Made by a program: the position numbers and the translations under genes. Positions 13,201 through 24,700 of a DNA stretch of 64,000 nt are shown piece by piece (position 1 is the stretch's first letter; each line of letters begins with the position of its first letter). Below the pieces are notes generated by a model that had not been told where the DNA came from, searched no databases, and saw nothing but the letters and a program-made list of their open reading frames with translations. This DNA is from Chanos chanos. Its lineage: Eukaryota > Chordata > Actinopteri > Gonorynchiformes > Chanidae. The stretch lies in the NCBI RefSeq assembly GCF_902362185.1, contig NC_044500.1:37029558-37093557 (forward strand), read 5' to 3'.

Positions 13201-13742
13201 TAACGACACGATGATGGCATACCATATGAATCTACTCATAAGTAAATTCATACCAGCACTACACGCAAACTGGCATAAAATAGATTTGTTACCATTGGTG
13301 TTGTGGCTTGAAAGTCCATGTACAGTGGTCGCAATTCATCTTTTTCAAGCTCCCTGCTTTTGATGATCTCTGTGTGAACAACGTGACATAATTTAGACAG
13401 CTTTCATTCTCAATGACATCAGTAATCTCACAGCCCCTTTCCCAACAAAATGTCATCATAGAATATATGGACTACAATTTAGTGAAACACACACTTCATA
13501 AACAAACAAATAATTAGCCAAATGTAGCTAGCCTAGCTATCCTGAATTCAACTGCGTCACAGGGGTGCAGATTAAAACTAGCCACCCGTGCCACCATGTT
13601 CAGCGAAAGAAGATTAACAAAACCGTATACCTCTTTCTCGATGAGCAGCACTGACAGCAGTTTGTGTATAATTCAGTCGAGGGCCAGAAGTCCCACACAT
13701 GGTCCCTAGGAGTTTCCTCGTCACAAGAGCCCTGCTCATCAT
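10209..13742 (-). CDS. nfs1: Mitochondrial cysteine desulfurase NFS1
   Basis: NFS1 is a PLP enzyme that takes sulfur from cysteine and, with ISD11 and ACP, hands it to ISCU for Fe-S cluster assembly in the mitochondrial matrix. Thirteen coding exons on the - strand: 13631-13742, 13293-13369, 13012-13128, 12727-12810, 12368-12520, 12031-12124, 11770-11904, 11492-11649, 11115-11220, 10925-11006, 10749-10832, 10480-10569, 10209-10272. They sum to 451 codons plus stop, close to human NFS1 (457 aa). The start [16 protein letters not shown] is basic and lacks acidic residues, as a mitochondrial presequence should. Visible motifs: [40 protein letters not shown], the PLP-lysine motif [10 protein letters not shown], the catalytic-cysteine loop SSGSACTSAS, and a C-terminus matching [17 protein letters not shown]. 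All introns seen are GT-AG. The copy looks intact. Confidence 0.97.
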
Positions 13743-15164
13743 CTTCCCGCAGTGGCAGCTCACTCTGGACGAAGAAAATTAAATAGAAGTTTTCAAATCA
13801 CACACTTTAGTTTAGTTCGGTCTGTCCTGAGATCTCAAGCTGCTTGTTAAACAACCACCCTTGATGTAGAGGACATGTGACATCGACTTTCACTTCACCA
13901 AAACACCAGAGAGTTCTGCGTTACGAAGCCCTCTAACTGCTTAGCAATGCTTACACAAGCATTAGAACCGCCCAATCCTATGCACTAGCGCTCCGTGAGA
14001 AACTACATCGTTCATTGGTGGATTTACTGTGCTTGGGGCGTGATTTCATGAAACACCGCAGTTCAGTGGTTAATAAGATATAGGGCGTGTACTTGTAACC
14101 GGAAATTCAGAATTTAAACCAATAGACGGTTTAGAATTGGTCATGTTTTCCTGTCAACCACTTGGCCACCCGGGCCTCCACACCTCATGCGCCTATCATT
14201 TGTTTATTCCTGTATTTTATCCAGATAATACCACCGAATTATAAAATAAGCGAGCAAATAAAATTACCTTGGCAGCAGGAAAATTCGAAGACGTTTTGCC
14301 AGATTAGTATAAAGTCTACAGTAACAGTCTTATGATTATCCAAGTTAAAATGATGTAACTTCTCGGAAACAAGCAATTAATTGCCAATTGAAATAAGTTC
14401 ACGTGACACTCTTCATTAAATGTTTGCGTTTGTGACTTCACAATTGAAAATGTTTTGGCTTCAGTTATTCCGATGAGACTATTGACCTGCTGCAGTAGTG
14501 GTTGAACAATGTACTTTGCTTCTTGTTCAGAGTCTCCATACTGTAAAACCTTGAAAAAACACACTCACCATAACATTCCAGTTTAGGAGGAAGTAGATTA
14601 GTTAAAGTGTAACCGGTGTTCTCAAGAAACGCGGTTAGAAGTTTAGCTTACTTGACTCCGTGAAACATACAGGTAGTTGTTTTAATCTGCTTCACTGAAT
14701 AAAACCGTGTGTCGACTGCCTCAAGATTAGTTGGGTGATAAACGCATTTCTCAGTCATTGGCGAATTGGGTATGTTAAACAGTCCTACTGTTTCCCTTCA
14801 GAAATTGTAAAATGTAAACCTAGTTAGGCTAGGAAGTGTGGCTAAGTAAAACAAAGACAGCTTTAGTAGGACATAAACGATTACGGAATCAGAATGAAAT
14901 GTTTTATTCTAAAATGTTTTATGCCCTGGGAAGCCTGACTTATTAATCAAATCAGTAAATAATTATTTAGCAGTGTCAGATCTGGAGAAATAAAGATGTT
15001 TATAGATTAGTTTATAGATAAAGATGTCAAGTTACAGACAGCTGATGAAGTTGGATTATTTCTGAATATATTTGTATCATACTTATGTTTGTATGTTCTA
15101 AAAAAATGGAGCTTTACTTGTTTCCAGGTGAAAGCTGCAGGTTTTCCCAGCCTTGAGGACAACG
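13743..15164. promoter_or_regulatory. Shared upstream interval of nfs1 and the PDH phosphatase
   Basis: The two start codons lie 1.4 kb apart and point away from each other, so their promoters must lie here. An acceptor-like TTTCCAG ends at 15127, suggesting a noncoding first exon of the phosphatase farther left. On the - strand, TGCCAAG followed by GTAATT near 14268-14274 could be a noncoding first-exon donor of nfs1. No TATA box stands out. A short open frame on the - strand at 14316-14564 has no convincing family and is not called. Confidence 0.5.
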
Positions 15165-16712
15165 ATGTCTCCACAAATTATTCATCATCTTCAACACAAA
15201 TGCACATTTTACAAGTGGAAGCCATTAAGAAAAGGCTTTTGGACACAAAATAAAAACCTTAGGCAGTGTTGTGTTTCTACATCTTTGTTGTGCCCTTCAG
15301 TTATCAGGTATCCAACAACTACTGTTTACTCAAGAAGGAACTATAGATCCAGCCACAACACGAGCCCGCTGTCCATTTCACAGATAAACCATATTTTAAA
15401 AGCTAATGAATACAACTTCAAAGTTAGTGGCTATGATGGACGATATAGTGGGTCAGTAATAGGCTTTGACAGCAACCTACTAGCATCCAATTCCCCAGTC
15501 GAGGATCGCAGGAGTGCAGCGACCTGTCTTCATTCTCGAGGAATGCTCTTTGGAGTCTTTGATGGCCATGTTGGCTCTGCCTGTGTACAAGCTGTCAGTG
15601 AGCGTCTATTTTACTACATTGCTTTGTCTTTGCTACCAGTGAAGACTCTGCTTGATATTGAAGAGGCTGTGGAGAATGAAAGGCCTGTATTCCCTGTGCT
15701 GCAATGGCACAAACATCCAAATGACTATTTCAGCACGGATGCTGGAAAACTGTATTTCAGCAGTTTGCGGACGTACTGGCAAGAGCGAATAGACTTACAT
15801 GAGGATGAGGATGGAGACGTCCAAACAGCTCTGATTAATGCGTTCAAGAGATTGGACAATGACATTTCTCTGGAGGCCCAGGTAGAATTTGGGGATCCTT
15901 TTTCTCACTTAGCATCTCTCAAGGTGGCTCTGTCAGGGTGCACTGCCTGTGTTGCCCACGTAGATGGAGATGATTTACATGTGGCTAATCTGGGTGACAG
16001 CAGAGCTGTAATGGGGATCCAGGAGGATGATGGGACCTGGTCAGCTTTGACAATTACCAATGATCACAATGCCCAAAATCCAGATGAGGTGCAGAGAGTT
16101 CTCTCTGAGCACCCAGCGACAGAACACAAGACATTGGTAAAACATGACAGGTTACTGGGTCTACTTATGCCCTTCAGGGCTTTTGGAGACATCAAGTTTA
16201 AGTGGAGCAGCGAGTTACTGAATCGTGTATATGAAACCAGACCAGAGATATTGTCTGGGAACGAGTATGCAAAAATACTCCCACCAAACTATCACACGCC
16301 ACCTTACCTCATAGCAGAACCAGAGGTGACCTACCATAAGTTGCGACCACAGGATAAATTTCTGATCCTAGCCACTGATGGCTTATGGGACCTCATGCAT
16401 AGACAAACTGTTGTACAGGTCATAGGAGAGCACTTATCAGGTATTCATTGGCAGAAGCCCATAGCTGCGCTCAATTTTTCATTGGGGCAGATGCATAGAC
16501 TGCTTCAAGAAAGGAAGAGCAGGGCTTTGACTGCTTTAGAGGATGAGAACTGTGCAACACATCTCATTCGCCATGCTCTAGGAAGTGATGGCTTTGGTTC
16601 CATTGAACCTAAGCGCTTAGCCAAGATGCTAAGCCTCCCCCGAGACCTGGCAAGAATGTACCGAGATGATATAACAGTCATCGTAGTACACTTAAATAAC
16701 CCTTCCATGTAA
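15165..16712 (+). CDS. pdp2: Pyruvate dehydrogenase phosphatase catalytic subunit (PDP2-like)
   Basis: A PPM/PP2C-family Mg2+-dependent phosphatase of the mitochondrial matrix that removes phosphate from PDH E1-alpha and so reactivates the pyruvate dehydrogenase complex. One coding exon gives 515 aa (PDP1 and PDP2 are about 530). I use ATG 15165; the frame is open a few codons upstream (TTG at 15153) without another ATG. Family motifs in order: ILKANEYNFKV, the PDP signature SPVEDRRSAATCL, GVFDGHVGSACVQAVSERLF with the metal-binding Asp, LHVANLGDSRAVMG, LLGLLMPFRAFGDIKFKW, EVTYHKLRPQDKFLILATDG, and ARMYRDDITVIVVH with the last metal Asp. The N-terminus is rich in Lys and Arg, as in a presequence. 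Coding in one exon is typical of this family. PDP1 and PDP2 are both similar; PDP2 is chosen with moderate confidence. Confidence 0.9.
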   Translation: MSPQIIHHLQHKCTFYKWKPLRKGFWTQNKNLRQCCVSTSLLCPSVIRYPTTTVYSRRNYRSSHNTSPLSISQINHILKANEYNFKVSGYDGRYSGSVIGFDSNLLASNSPVEDRRSAATCLHSRGMLFGVFDGHVGSACVQAVSERLFYYIALSLLPVKTLLDIEEAVENERPVFPVLQWHKHPNDYFSTDAGKLYFSSLRTYWQERIDLHEDEDGDVQTALINAFKRLDNDISLEAQVEFGDPFSHLASLKVALSGCTACVAHVDGDDLHVANLGDSRAVMGIQEDDGTWSALTITNDHNAQNPDEVQRVLSEHPATEHKTLVKHDRLLGLLMPFRAFGDIKFKWSSELLNRVYETRPEILSGNEYAKILPPNYHTPPYLIAEPEVTYHKLRPQDKFLILATDGLWDLMHRQTVVQVIGEHLSGIHWQKPIAALNFSLGQMHRLLQERKSRALTALEDENCATHLIRHALGSDGFGSIEPKRLAKMLSLPRDLARMYRDDITVIVVHLNNPSM

Positions 16713-17023
16713 GGTCCTTCCACTTTAAACCCACTGGCCATGACTCTGTGGAATAGGACTTCTCATCAGAAGTTGGGAGAATTTTTGGTATAAATTGACA
16801 GAGACACTGACTCATTGTCAGAAGGCTGGAGGTTTTGTTATCCCTTCTCTTATCTGCTACCACTGGGACTTAATCTTATCTTGCTCTGGGCTGCTGTGTC
16901 CCAGAGTCTAACAGAGCTTTGAAAAGAGGACAAATGTGTGTAGTGGACCTGTGTAATTTAGATATATATTATTTGTAATCTTGTAAGGATAGTCTGTACA
17001 ATCCAATTCTAATCCTCTGTTTC

Positions 17024-17029
17024 AATAAA
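17024..17029 (+). terminator. Poly(A) signal of pdp2
   Basis: AATAAA lies 312 bp past the stop codon in AT-rich DNA. It gives a short 3' UTR and closes this gene before the convergent rbm39 transcript. Confidence 0.7.
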
Positions 17030-17836
17030 TTATTTTTTAATATTATGGTGTGATATTAGTTTTGTAATTTTAATTGTAGAATTTTTATAATGTTTGGAAA
17101 TATAACCTGATGTCCAGACAAAGCAAGTACCAGGGCATTTTGGTGTCAAAGTACTCAGGCTGTATATTCTTTTTACAGATAGTTTATAGAAACTTGCCAG
17201 CTAATGTTCTAAAAGTCTGAGAAGCAATACTTCTGTGATATCAGTTTGGAGACCATGCAGACCATTTATGTTCACTGTAAGGGACTTGGGAAAGAAAGGC
17301 ACTCACACCATGCGTTTCGTCACAGGAAAGTAGGCTAAGTGGATTTCCTTGCTTACCCTCATTATGTTCACTTGCTTATTCATTGCTTCTAAGCTTCAGT
17401 TTCCTCTTTATTGCATTTCAACAATAAACATGTTTGAGAGGAGTCTGTTTTTGACATTCTATGTCTTAATTCTAGTTTCCTGTTATCACACCCACAAATT
17501 CACAAAATCATGTCACAGCTTCTTTTTTTGATGAGCAGATGCAGTCAAAACTTTGCACCCATATCCATTAGATTGCTAATATTTAATTTTGTCAAGCTGT
17601 TTACCATTGTATATGCAAAGTAACAGTGAAAAGCTGATGTACAGACACAAAACACACAACTACAGCACTGTGGCTTTATTTGAAATTCGTTTTCATCAAG
17701 GGCTTTACAAAATCAAATCTTTGTTCTTTTTTAGAAAACAGATGCTTTTACACCAAATGAACACAAAGGATGTTGTCAGTCTTCCAATTCCCTCAGCTCA
17801 TAGAGCTTAAAACATGGGATGTTCCAATTGTGATGT

Positions 17837-17842
17837 TTTATT
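17837..17842 (-). terminator. Candidate poly(A) signal of rbm39
   Basis: AATAAA on the - strand, about 400 bp past the rbm39 stop. A second AATAAA on the same strand lies at 17675-17680. The stretch 17030-18235 otherwise holds no gene I can support; a poly(A) run of about 20 bases lies near 18097-18117. Confidence 0.5.
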
Positions 17843-18235
17843 CAAAAAAAGACTACATATTTTTGTGGCTAATCACATCCTCAAGAGGGAAACATGCCAA
17901 TTAGAGCTATGGATCACAAGAACAATATACAGGAAGGAAAACTTATCAAAGATGAAACAATCAACAGGTAAGATCAATATCATATTGTACAAAAACAGTG
18001 ATCCCTTTATCATAGATCACACTTTGTCCATGTATTTTCCGGACATAAGAAAATCAGGCTTGGCTGCTCTGCCCTTAAAAGCCAACTCTAATTTAAAAAA
18101 AAAAAAAAAAAAAAAAAGAACTGATAAGAAACACACACAGGTTGGAGCACTGTAATATTAATATTGAAATTAGTCCAAAAATTTTTTAAAAGAGGGAAAG
18201 GCAAAGAACCATGTTCGAGAGTGTGCGATGAAAGA

Positions 18236-20093
18236 TCATCGGCGAGTGGGCATCAGGAGCTGTGTGGCTGTGACTGAGTCAGGGAAAAGGTTGTGGTATG
18301 TGGGCAGAGGTACATAAGCCGCTGTGATCATTTTGCCTGTAAGAAGGAACAAGTTCACTCATTACATCATACTACATTACTCATTATCAACATTACACAT
18401 AGACTCACTCTGTGGTCTCTGCTGTTGAACTACTAAAAGGTACACAACAAGTATGAGCAGATTTTACTGCAAAACAAAACAATTGTACAATCCAAATAAA
18501 CAGAGTGAGGTAGGGTTTTTAGCTTCTCTTACCTCCAAACCATCGTCCATGTAGTGCTGTGACGGCAGCCATGGCAGCAGGAATGGTAGGACACTTCACA
18601 TATACGTTACCCTACAACAACAAAGGATGTCACTGATTGGCAACATGTAACACAATTGTTTTTTTGTTTTTTTTAATGGCAGTTGTGATATTCACATATC
18701 TCTCATGTGGCAAAGACAAAAAAGGCATACTTGAGCTGAATTCTTGTCCACATATATGTGTACAACTCCGCCGTGTTTGTTACATTCTTCAATGACATCG
18801 TCCTGGATTTCAACATCCCAGCCGGGCTCGTTCTCACTGCAGAGAGAGACATGATTTTTTTTAGCACATGAAATGACATGAATATGTTGTACTCATGTTT
18901 TTGTATGGGACTGAAGCTCTTATTTTACAGTTAATGATTGTCTCTGTACAGGGACAGAGTGACTTACGAGTTGGGATTGAACATGTTGGACAGCTGGAAG
19001 CAATGTGTTGCAATTGGCTGAGAGGGCAGATTCAAGGCTTGGTTTGTGTTAATGTTCATGTTCAGGTTTAAATTCAGTGCAGGATTCATAGCCGCTGCTG
19101 TAAAAAAAAAAAAAGTTGAGAAAAGTCAAACTCATTCTTGTCAAAAAGGCAAATTAAGCTATGATTTCCTGCTGATACATGAAATTCTCCTTAAAGAATA
19201 AAAATCAATTTGAACAGCCTGACAGTCAGGTTTTTAAGTTGCAACTGTTAGCACAAATTACTAAGAATGAGCAAAGTAGTCCCATATGCAATATAAAGTG
19301 AAATGGCCAGTGAATGAATGTTCTACAAGATCCTCACTTAGGATTTGAAGTACATGTGGTTAAAGTGAATGCAAACAGTGAGAAGTAGGGAAATTACCAG
19401 TGACTGCTGCCATAGCACCCATAGGAATGGAGCCACTCATCTGAAGGGCCTGCTGTGCTGCTGGCGGAATCTGCAAACCAGTACCTGACAAAAAGTTTAA
19501 CGGATTAGTCCTCATTCTAAGCATTTATTTAAAAAGTGAATAAAACAGAAAAGAACAGGATGTTAAGTGCCAGCTCTCAGAAGGGCGACTTTTCAGGTAA
19601 TGAAACAGCCAGCCCTGCAGTTAGGGGAGATAACCCTCACCTTCAGCCAGTCTGGCCATGAGCTGCAGCCTGCCTGTGGTTCCTAAATCAATGCCAGTCC
19701 TCTCCAACTCATCGTTGTCCAGGAAGGAGCTGGCCGTGGACGCATCTGTCCGCTCCGTCACGTGACCCACTTTCATGGGCCTGCCCGCCAGCTCAAAGCC
19801 GTTCAGCTGCTCCAGGGCTTTCTTAGCACACTCCGCGTCAGAGAACTGGAGAAAAACAATGTTTCAAAGAACACTCAAGTCTTCATTTTGATTAAATTCA
19901 CTGGCCAAACCCGAGGGGACTGATTCTGGCAGAAATAGAAGTTGGTCTAACCCATTACCGTCCTTATAATTTTGTTACATATATTTTCACAATCTGCTGT
20001 ACAATGGCTGACACTCACCGTAATGAAGCCGTATCCTTTGGATCTCCCAGTCTCTGTGTCCATCATCAGTTGAATGTTTTCAATCTAAACAGT

Positions 20094-20142
<49 letters not shown>

Positions 20143-23100
20143 GAGGAAATATAATCCAATTATACCATTTACTCAACCAGCAGTTGTGAAAAAAAAAACA
20201 AAACAAAAACACAAAATGAGACACCTCCTTACCCTTCCAAATGGTTCAAAGATCCCTCGCAGCATATCTTCAGTGATGTTGAAATGCAGTGAACCGACAT
20301 AAAGCCTCATTGGTCCAGCACTTCCTTTCTGTAAGTTGTTGGCCATAGCAGCAGCTCTGTTCTTTTCCGCCTGCCAAAGGAGGAGACCAGAATAAGTGAA
20401 CAGCTCCTGACAGTTTAAAGACAAGTTACAGTAAATAAACACTGAAAAAGAGCCATGAAGGTTTCTCTGAGAAAAAATATCTTGCCTGTGATGCCTGAAC
20501 GATAATCGGCACTCCAAGCAATCTTTGTCCTGACAAGCCGATGGCCAACGGCACAGAGGTAGCCTCCACAAACTCAACGTATGCAATGCCTTTGGATCTT
20601 CTGGAATTTCTGTCTGAGATCATTCTTACATCTCTCACCTTCCAAGGACATAAAAGAAAAATAAGTTATTTGTTAAAGAGATGTTCTGCTTATTTAAGTG
20701 CATCACTCATCCAGCAACCTCAAAATGGCAAATTCTCAACATGCCACATGTTTACCAACACTCTCTCAGTGCACTAGAGCCTGCCACAGGAGTCATTCTG
20801 AGACTGGAAGGAAAGTATGTATAATGACCTTGCCCACTGCAGAGAAGAATTCCTCCAGGTCCCTTGGACGGATTCTCGCTGCCAGCTGCATGCAAAAGAC
20901 TGTACGTGCATCCCTCTCCTCTGGTGTCAGATTATCAATCGGCTGTCTGTAGGACACAAAGAGGTTAGAATAAAAATGGGTTTGATAAGACAATAGCTGA
21001 GGTCATTCAGAACAATGAATAATGCAGCTTTAAAAAAAAAAAGACACCCCCCCCCAGTAAATTACTCTAGCTCTGAAACAGACTCACCTCACTGGGCTCT
21101 TCTTAAAAGGGCTTCGACTTCTGGACTTCTTACGACTGTGAAAGGAATTTTCATGAGTATACTGAGAAAATGTATTTAACTTCATACACTGAACAAACAA
21201 CTACCAACAAACACACACACAAACAGCCAAAATAGTATCATAGAAACCTTAGTTTGATGGCAGGTGGTGGGCCAGTCTTCCCCCTGGAACCACCGTTTAA
21301 TTTCGGCCCAGAACTGTGATTTAAAAACAAGGTTTATCTCAGTAGCCACAACTACTGCTCTCTTACTACTAGGGGTAACGTTCAGCTAGTTCTTAACAAG
21401 GCTTAACTAGTGGCAAGCTGGCTTGTTTTAAAAACTTTTTTTTTGGACAAATTATTAGAGATTCATGCCATCCCTATGATTCAAGAGGCCAGATGACACT
21501 GTCCAGTTTATCAGGTATATACACTCATTGCTATGAATATTCACAGAGGGCTGCACAAGCCCTCCGGTTTGAAGGCAAGATGGCATGCCAACACAGGCAA
21601 AGACAACAGTGAGAGAGGTGGTGTATCTTACTCTGGTGTAAATTAACGCTAATGTTTTTTTTAATAAAAACTTTACTCAAATGAGAAGTAATTACAGAAA
21701 GCCATACGTACAAGGGCCCTTTGTACCGTCCTCCGCGCTCGCGGCTCCTTGAGCGACTGCGTCTCCTGTCTCTGCTCTTGCTGCGTCTCCTGTCTCGGCT
21801 CCTGCTCCTCCTGCGATCGTGACTCCTCTTGCGATCCCGGCTCCTGCTTCTCTTCTTTTCCCTGCTCCTGCTTCGACTCTTGCTCCTCTTTTTCCTTACA
21901 GGTCAAACATGTTACGTTTCATATGGGTTTTATGCAATCCGGTCTCAGAGACACTACTTACACACATAGCACGCACCAGGACCATATGCAAACCAAAACA
22001 TGATACTGAACACAATACAAAACCATCTTACAATTCCTTCACATGTATTTCATGTTTGCATAATTGTTCCATCATGACAGGCCTGAACTTACTTCTTGCT
22101 CCGTTCTTCATGCCCGTTGGTACTACTGGACTTGACCTCATCCTAAGCAGGGTCGATAGAAGAACATCATGAGGAGGAGGACGGCGTAACATTTCAAGTT
22201 GCAAGGACAAAGGGGGGGTGGGAACAAAAGAAAATATAATCATTTAATATATGATTAAACAAGGCGTATGTGTGGGTTGACTTCTAAAACAAGGGGGGGC
22301 ACTTAGAACCACACGGCTGCCTTTTTCCGCCTTCCTTTTTAAGGGCTTTTCAAGTAAGTAACAGATCCAAAAGTCAAGAGCTACATGCTAAGCTGTTAAT
22401 GTAAAAATGCCATGTTTAGTGACTTCATCATTCAGCAGCCTGACAGGTTCAGTACCAAGGCTATCTGTGTCTAAGACCCAAAGTGGCCATGCTAGCAGCC
22501 AGCCACTAAGCGAACTCCTGTGGTGGATGCCATTCCAGTGATCTTCACCCCATTTGCCTTCGTGGACTGTAAGAGCTCGATGCCACCTCTGTCACACATC
22601 TCGCCCTGAAGCAAACAGGGATTCACACGGCTTAGTAACGTCGATTCCCAGACCCTCTCATATTGATCTGTTCTTAAATTAACCACATGAGGTGCATGAG
22701 TGATACAACATATGCTGCTCATCTTATTTCACAGGATATGCAGGCCTACGCAGGATATGTAGGTATACGCATGTTATGTTAGAATATGCAAAAGGGCCCA
22801 CATTGTTTTTATTTTTGTAGCCATGGAAATGCACTAATGTCGGCACATAAATGTCAAAAGCATGCAGAAATAGCCAGTCTACGACTGTAAATATTTCTGG
22901 TAACATCTTAATGGGCCTCAGGAGAAAACAGTTCTCTTTCTTAAATTACACTTGCCACTTAAGGGTAAAATATTGGTGATTCTGACATAGAAGAATATAT
23001 CAAATATTTGTTACACACTATGTCTTATCCATATGCTAAACCATGAGAAATAAATCAGTGACAGTTTCAGTACATAAAATATCAAAAACCTAGTTCGGAT

Positions 23101-23616
23101 AGGTTATATCCTGATGCCAAAGACGTGCAAACTAGAATTACTACTCACGTGAGAAAACCATTATGAATCAAACGATATATACTGAAACTAAACGTACCAT
23201 GCATTCAACAACTTGAATGCTGTTTTCAAGGGATCCATCCCAACATATGCTTGTGATCATCCAATGTATTAATCTAACAGATACCAAAAGATGCTGAATG
23301 ATTGAGAGGCCAATGTATTTCAACCAAGGGTACCACAGTACATCAATACATGGGGCAATTACTACCTTTATTTTTTTGACAGTTCACACTGGAATTCATG
23401 GAAGTAGAGGTGAGATATAGGCAAGTCTACAAAAAGAGATAGATGCGCATTTATTCATTGGGCATTATCCATCTGTACGTACAAGCTTTACAATAACAAT
23501 GCATTGGTTAGGAGGCTTCAATTAATGCATTTAATCACCCTATCCCTATCTTCTTATGTACTTACTTTTTTATATGGAGCCTCAAGCATAGCTTCGATAT
23601 CGAGGTCATCGGCCAT
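18236..23616 (-). CDS. rbm39: RNA-binding protein 39 (CAPER-alpha), SR-like splicing factor
   Basis: RBM39 is a nuclear splicing factor and transcription coactivator related to U2AF65. Fifteen coding exons: 23566-23616, 22093-22142, 21712-21894, 21248-21313, 21088-21135, 20829-20946, 20486-20638, 20233-20370, 20019-20084, 19641-19845, 19398-19484, 18968-19097, 18731-18836, 18533-18611, 18236-18336. They give 526 aa; human has 530. The N-terminus is MADDLDIEAMLEAPYKK, followed by an Arg/Ser domain in exon 21712-21894. RRM1 has TVFCMQLA and KGIAYVEF; RRM2 has RLYVGSLHFN and KGYGFITF. The C-terminal UHM-type RRM has GNVYVKC and the loop GRWFGG, and the protein ends in TRR. Exon 20486-20638 has a GC donor (CAG then GCAAGA), and exon 18968-19097 has a NAGNAG acceptor. 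Intron 2 holds a candidate poison exon, as is common in self-regulated SR genes. A noncoding first exon probably ends at 24379. Confidence 0.97.
20094..20135. repeat. Poly-G tract (poly-C on the coding strand) at an rbm39 acceptor
   Basis: 42 uninterrupted G on the + strand. On the rbm39 strand this is a C-only tract ending 9 bases before the acceptor TTTAG of exon 20019-20084, where the polypyrimidine tract should be. Such mononucleotide runs vary in length and are prone to sequencing error, so the exact count is uncertain. Confidence 0.9.
22456..22605 (-). other. Candidate poison (NMD) cassette exon in rbm39 intron 2
   Basis: Between coding exons 1 and 2 lies a GC-richer block unlike the AT-rich intron around it. 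On the - strand it has a good acceptor (TGTTTGCTTCAG ending at 22606) and a plausible donor (CTTG then GTACTG at 22455). An alternative acceptor CTCTTACAG would start it at 22566. The block contains stop codons (for example TAG after the peptide VRLVAGC), so inclusion would truncate the protein soon after residue 17. Genes of SR-like factors commonly carry such exons for self-control, and I recall RBM39 as one of the genes with ultraconserved intronic DNA. Exon borders are inference. Confidence 0.45.
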
Positions 23617-23881
23617 GATGCTGCGGGTCTGCTGGAGAAAAAAAATGAAATTCTTACGCCAAGTAAATACAAAACATGGCTACTACTTCTTGTGGTCAAC
23701 TATTTCCCAAGCCACCAAAACATATGGGTGAAACTGACTCCATTTAGCTCACCTACAAACAAGGTGAGCCGCTTTCAACCTAACAGGATTTACAACTTCA
23801 CCTGTGAGCCAAGTTTCCCTCTACTCGTCAATATGGTCGAACGCATGCCAAATTGCTAACTACTAATCAACTCTGAATACC

Positions 23882-23971
23882 ATCTTGAAGCGCGCTAAGG
23901 TTAGCTAGCTAGCTGCCCCAGTAACATAAGCTTGGGAACTATCTTGTAGCGCGCTAATGCTGGCTAACCTA
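23882..23971. repeat. Short imperfect direct repeat in the first rbm39 intron
   Basis: A segment of about 30 bp beginning ATCTTGAAGCGCGCTAA (23882) recurs as ATCTTGTAGCGCGCTAA (23941), 59 bp downstream. A TAGCTAGCTAGC run lies between. Two copies only; no function suggested. Confidence 0.6.
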
Positions 23972-24378
23972 ACTAGCAACAACGCCAAAACCCAAACCAA
24001 ACATATAGGAGTGTGGGTAGGTTTCACAGTATAAAGTCACAAGACTGAATACAACAGAAGTCAACGTTAGCAACTACTCTCGGCAAAGAGGAACCTCTAT
24101 ATGTAATACTACTTGCATAAATAACATCGCCGAACTAGCTAGAAGGCTACGCCTGTTCATATTTTCGTCGGTAGTCGTTGACCCCACGCGCTAAGCTTGT
24201 AGCTATGCTAGATGACAAACAAATACGACGTAAGGCACACGGTTACAATCCACCAACATATTCTCTAGGACCATTAATAATATTTATAACAACACCTTTT
24301 AATTAATCTAGTTTTTAATTGTAGGTAAAACATCACATTACTTCGAATACAGCGCAAGCAATTTCCTTGCTAATTTAC

Positions 24379-24700
24379 CTCGGTAACGTAGGCCTACTAT
24401 TCGTGTTTCAAAACTCTTTGGTCTTGATGGCTGCTTCGTCAAAGGCCTTTTTATGCAATCGCCTGATTTGTATTTCTCTCCGTCCTGCACGCAGAATGCA
24501 GCTTTGAGATCAAACGCACTTATGTATTTACAATACGTCCGCTTTCTGGTAACTTTTTCACTAAGGCAAAGCTCACTAAAATAGACGGTCAGCTAGATTT
24601 TCCTGGTGTGAGGCTCGGAATCGGTATCAGCAACACAATCTTAAAGAGGAAATCATGCTGAATGGCAACAGCCGATTGGACCATTTTGGCGCATGCACAG
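24379..24700 (-). promoter_or_regulatory. Probable rbm39 5' noncoding exon and promoter
   Basis: On the - strand, ACCGAG followed by GTAAAT at 24378 is a plausible donor for a noncoding first exon. Upstream, at 24674-24679, GATTGG is an inverted CCAAT box, and GCGCATGCAC at 24689-24698 resembles an NRF1 site. Both are usual in housekeeping promoters. The transcription start itself is not visible. Confidence 0.45.

Noticed and set aside
14316-14564. 82-codon frame on the - strand between nfs1 and pdp2 with a loose cystatin-like look (QQVNSLIG, KTFSIVKSQTQ)
   Set aside because: No cystatin QVVAG motif, no partner exon and no clean donor; more likely chance or a noncoding first-exon region.
15153-15164. 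Longer start (TTG) for the PDH phosphatase
   Set aside because: Not an ATG; the first in-frame ATG is at 15165.
21673-22003. Frames of EQEKQE or SCDSCSS type near rbm39 exon 21712-21894
   Set aside because: Shadow frames of the Arg/Ser-domain exon.
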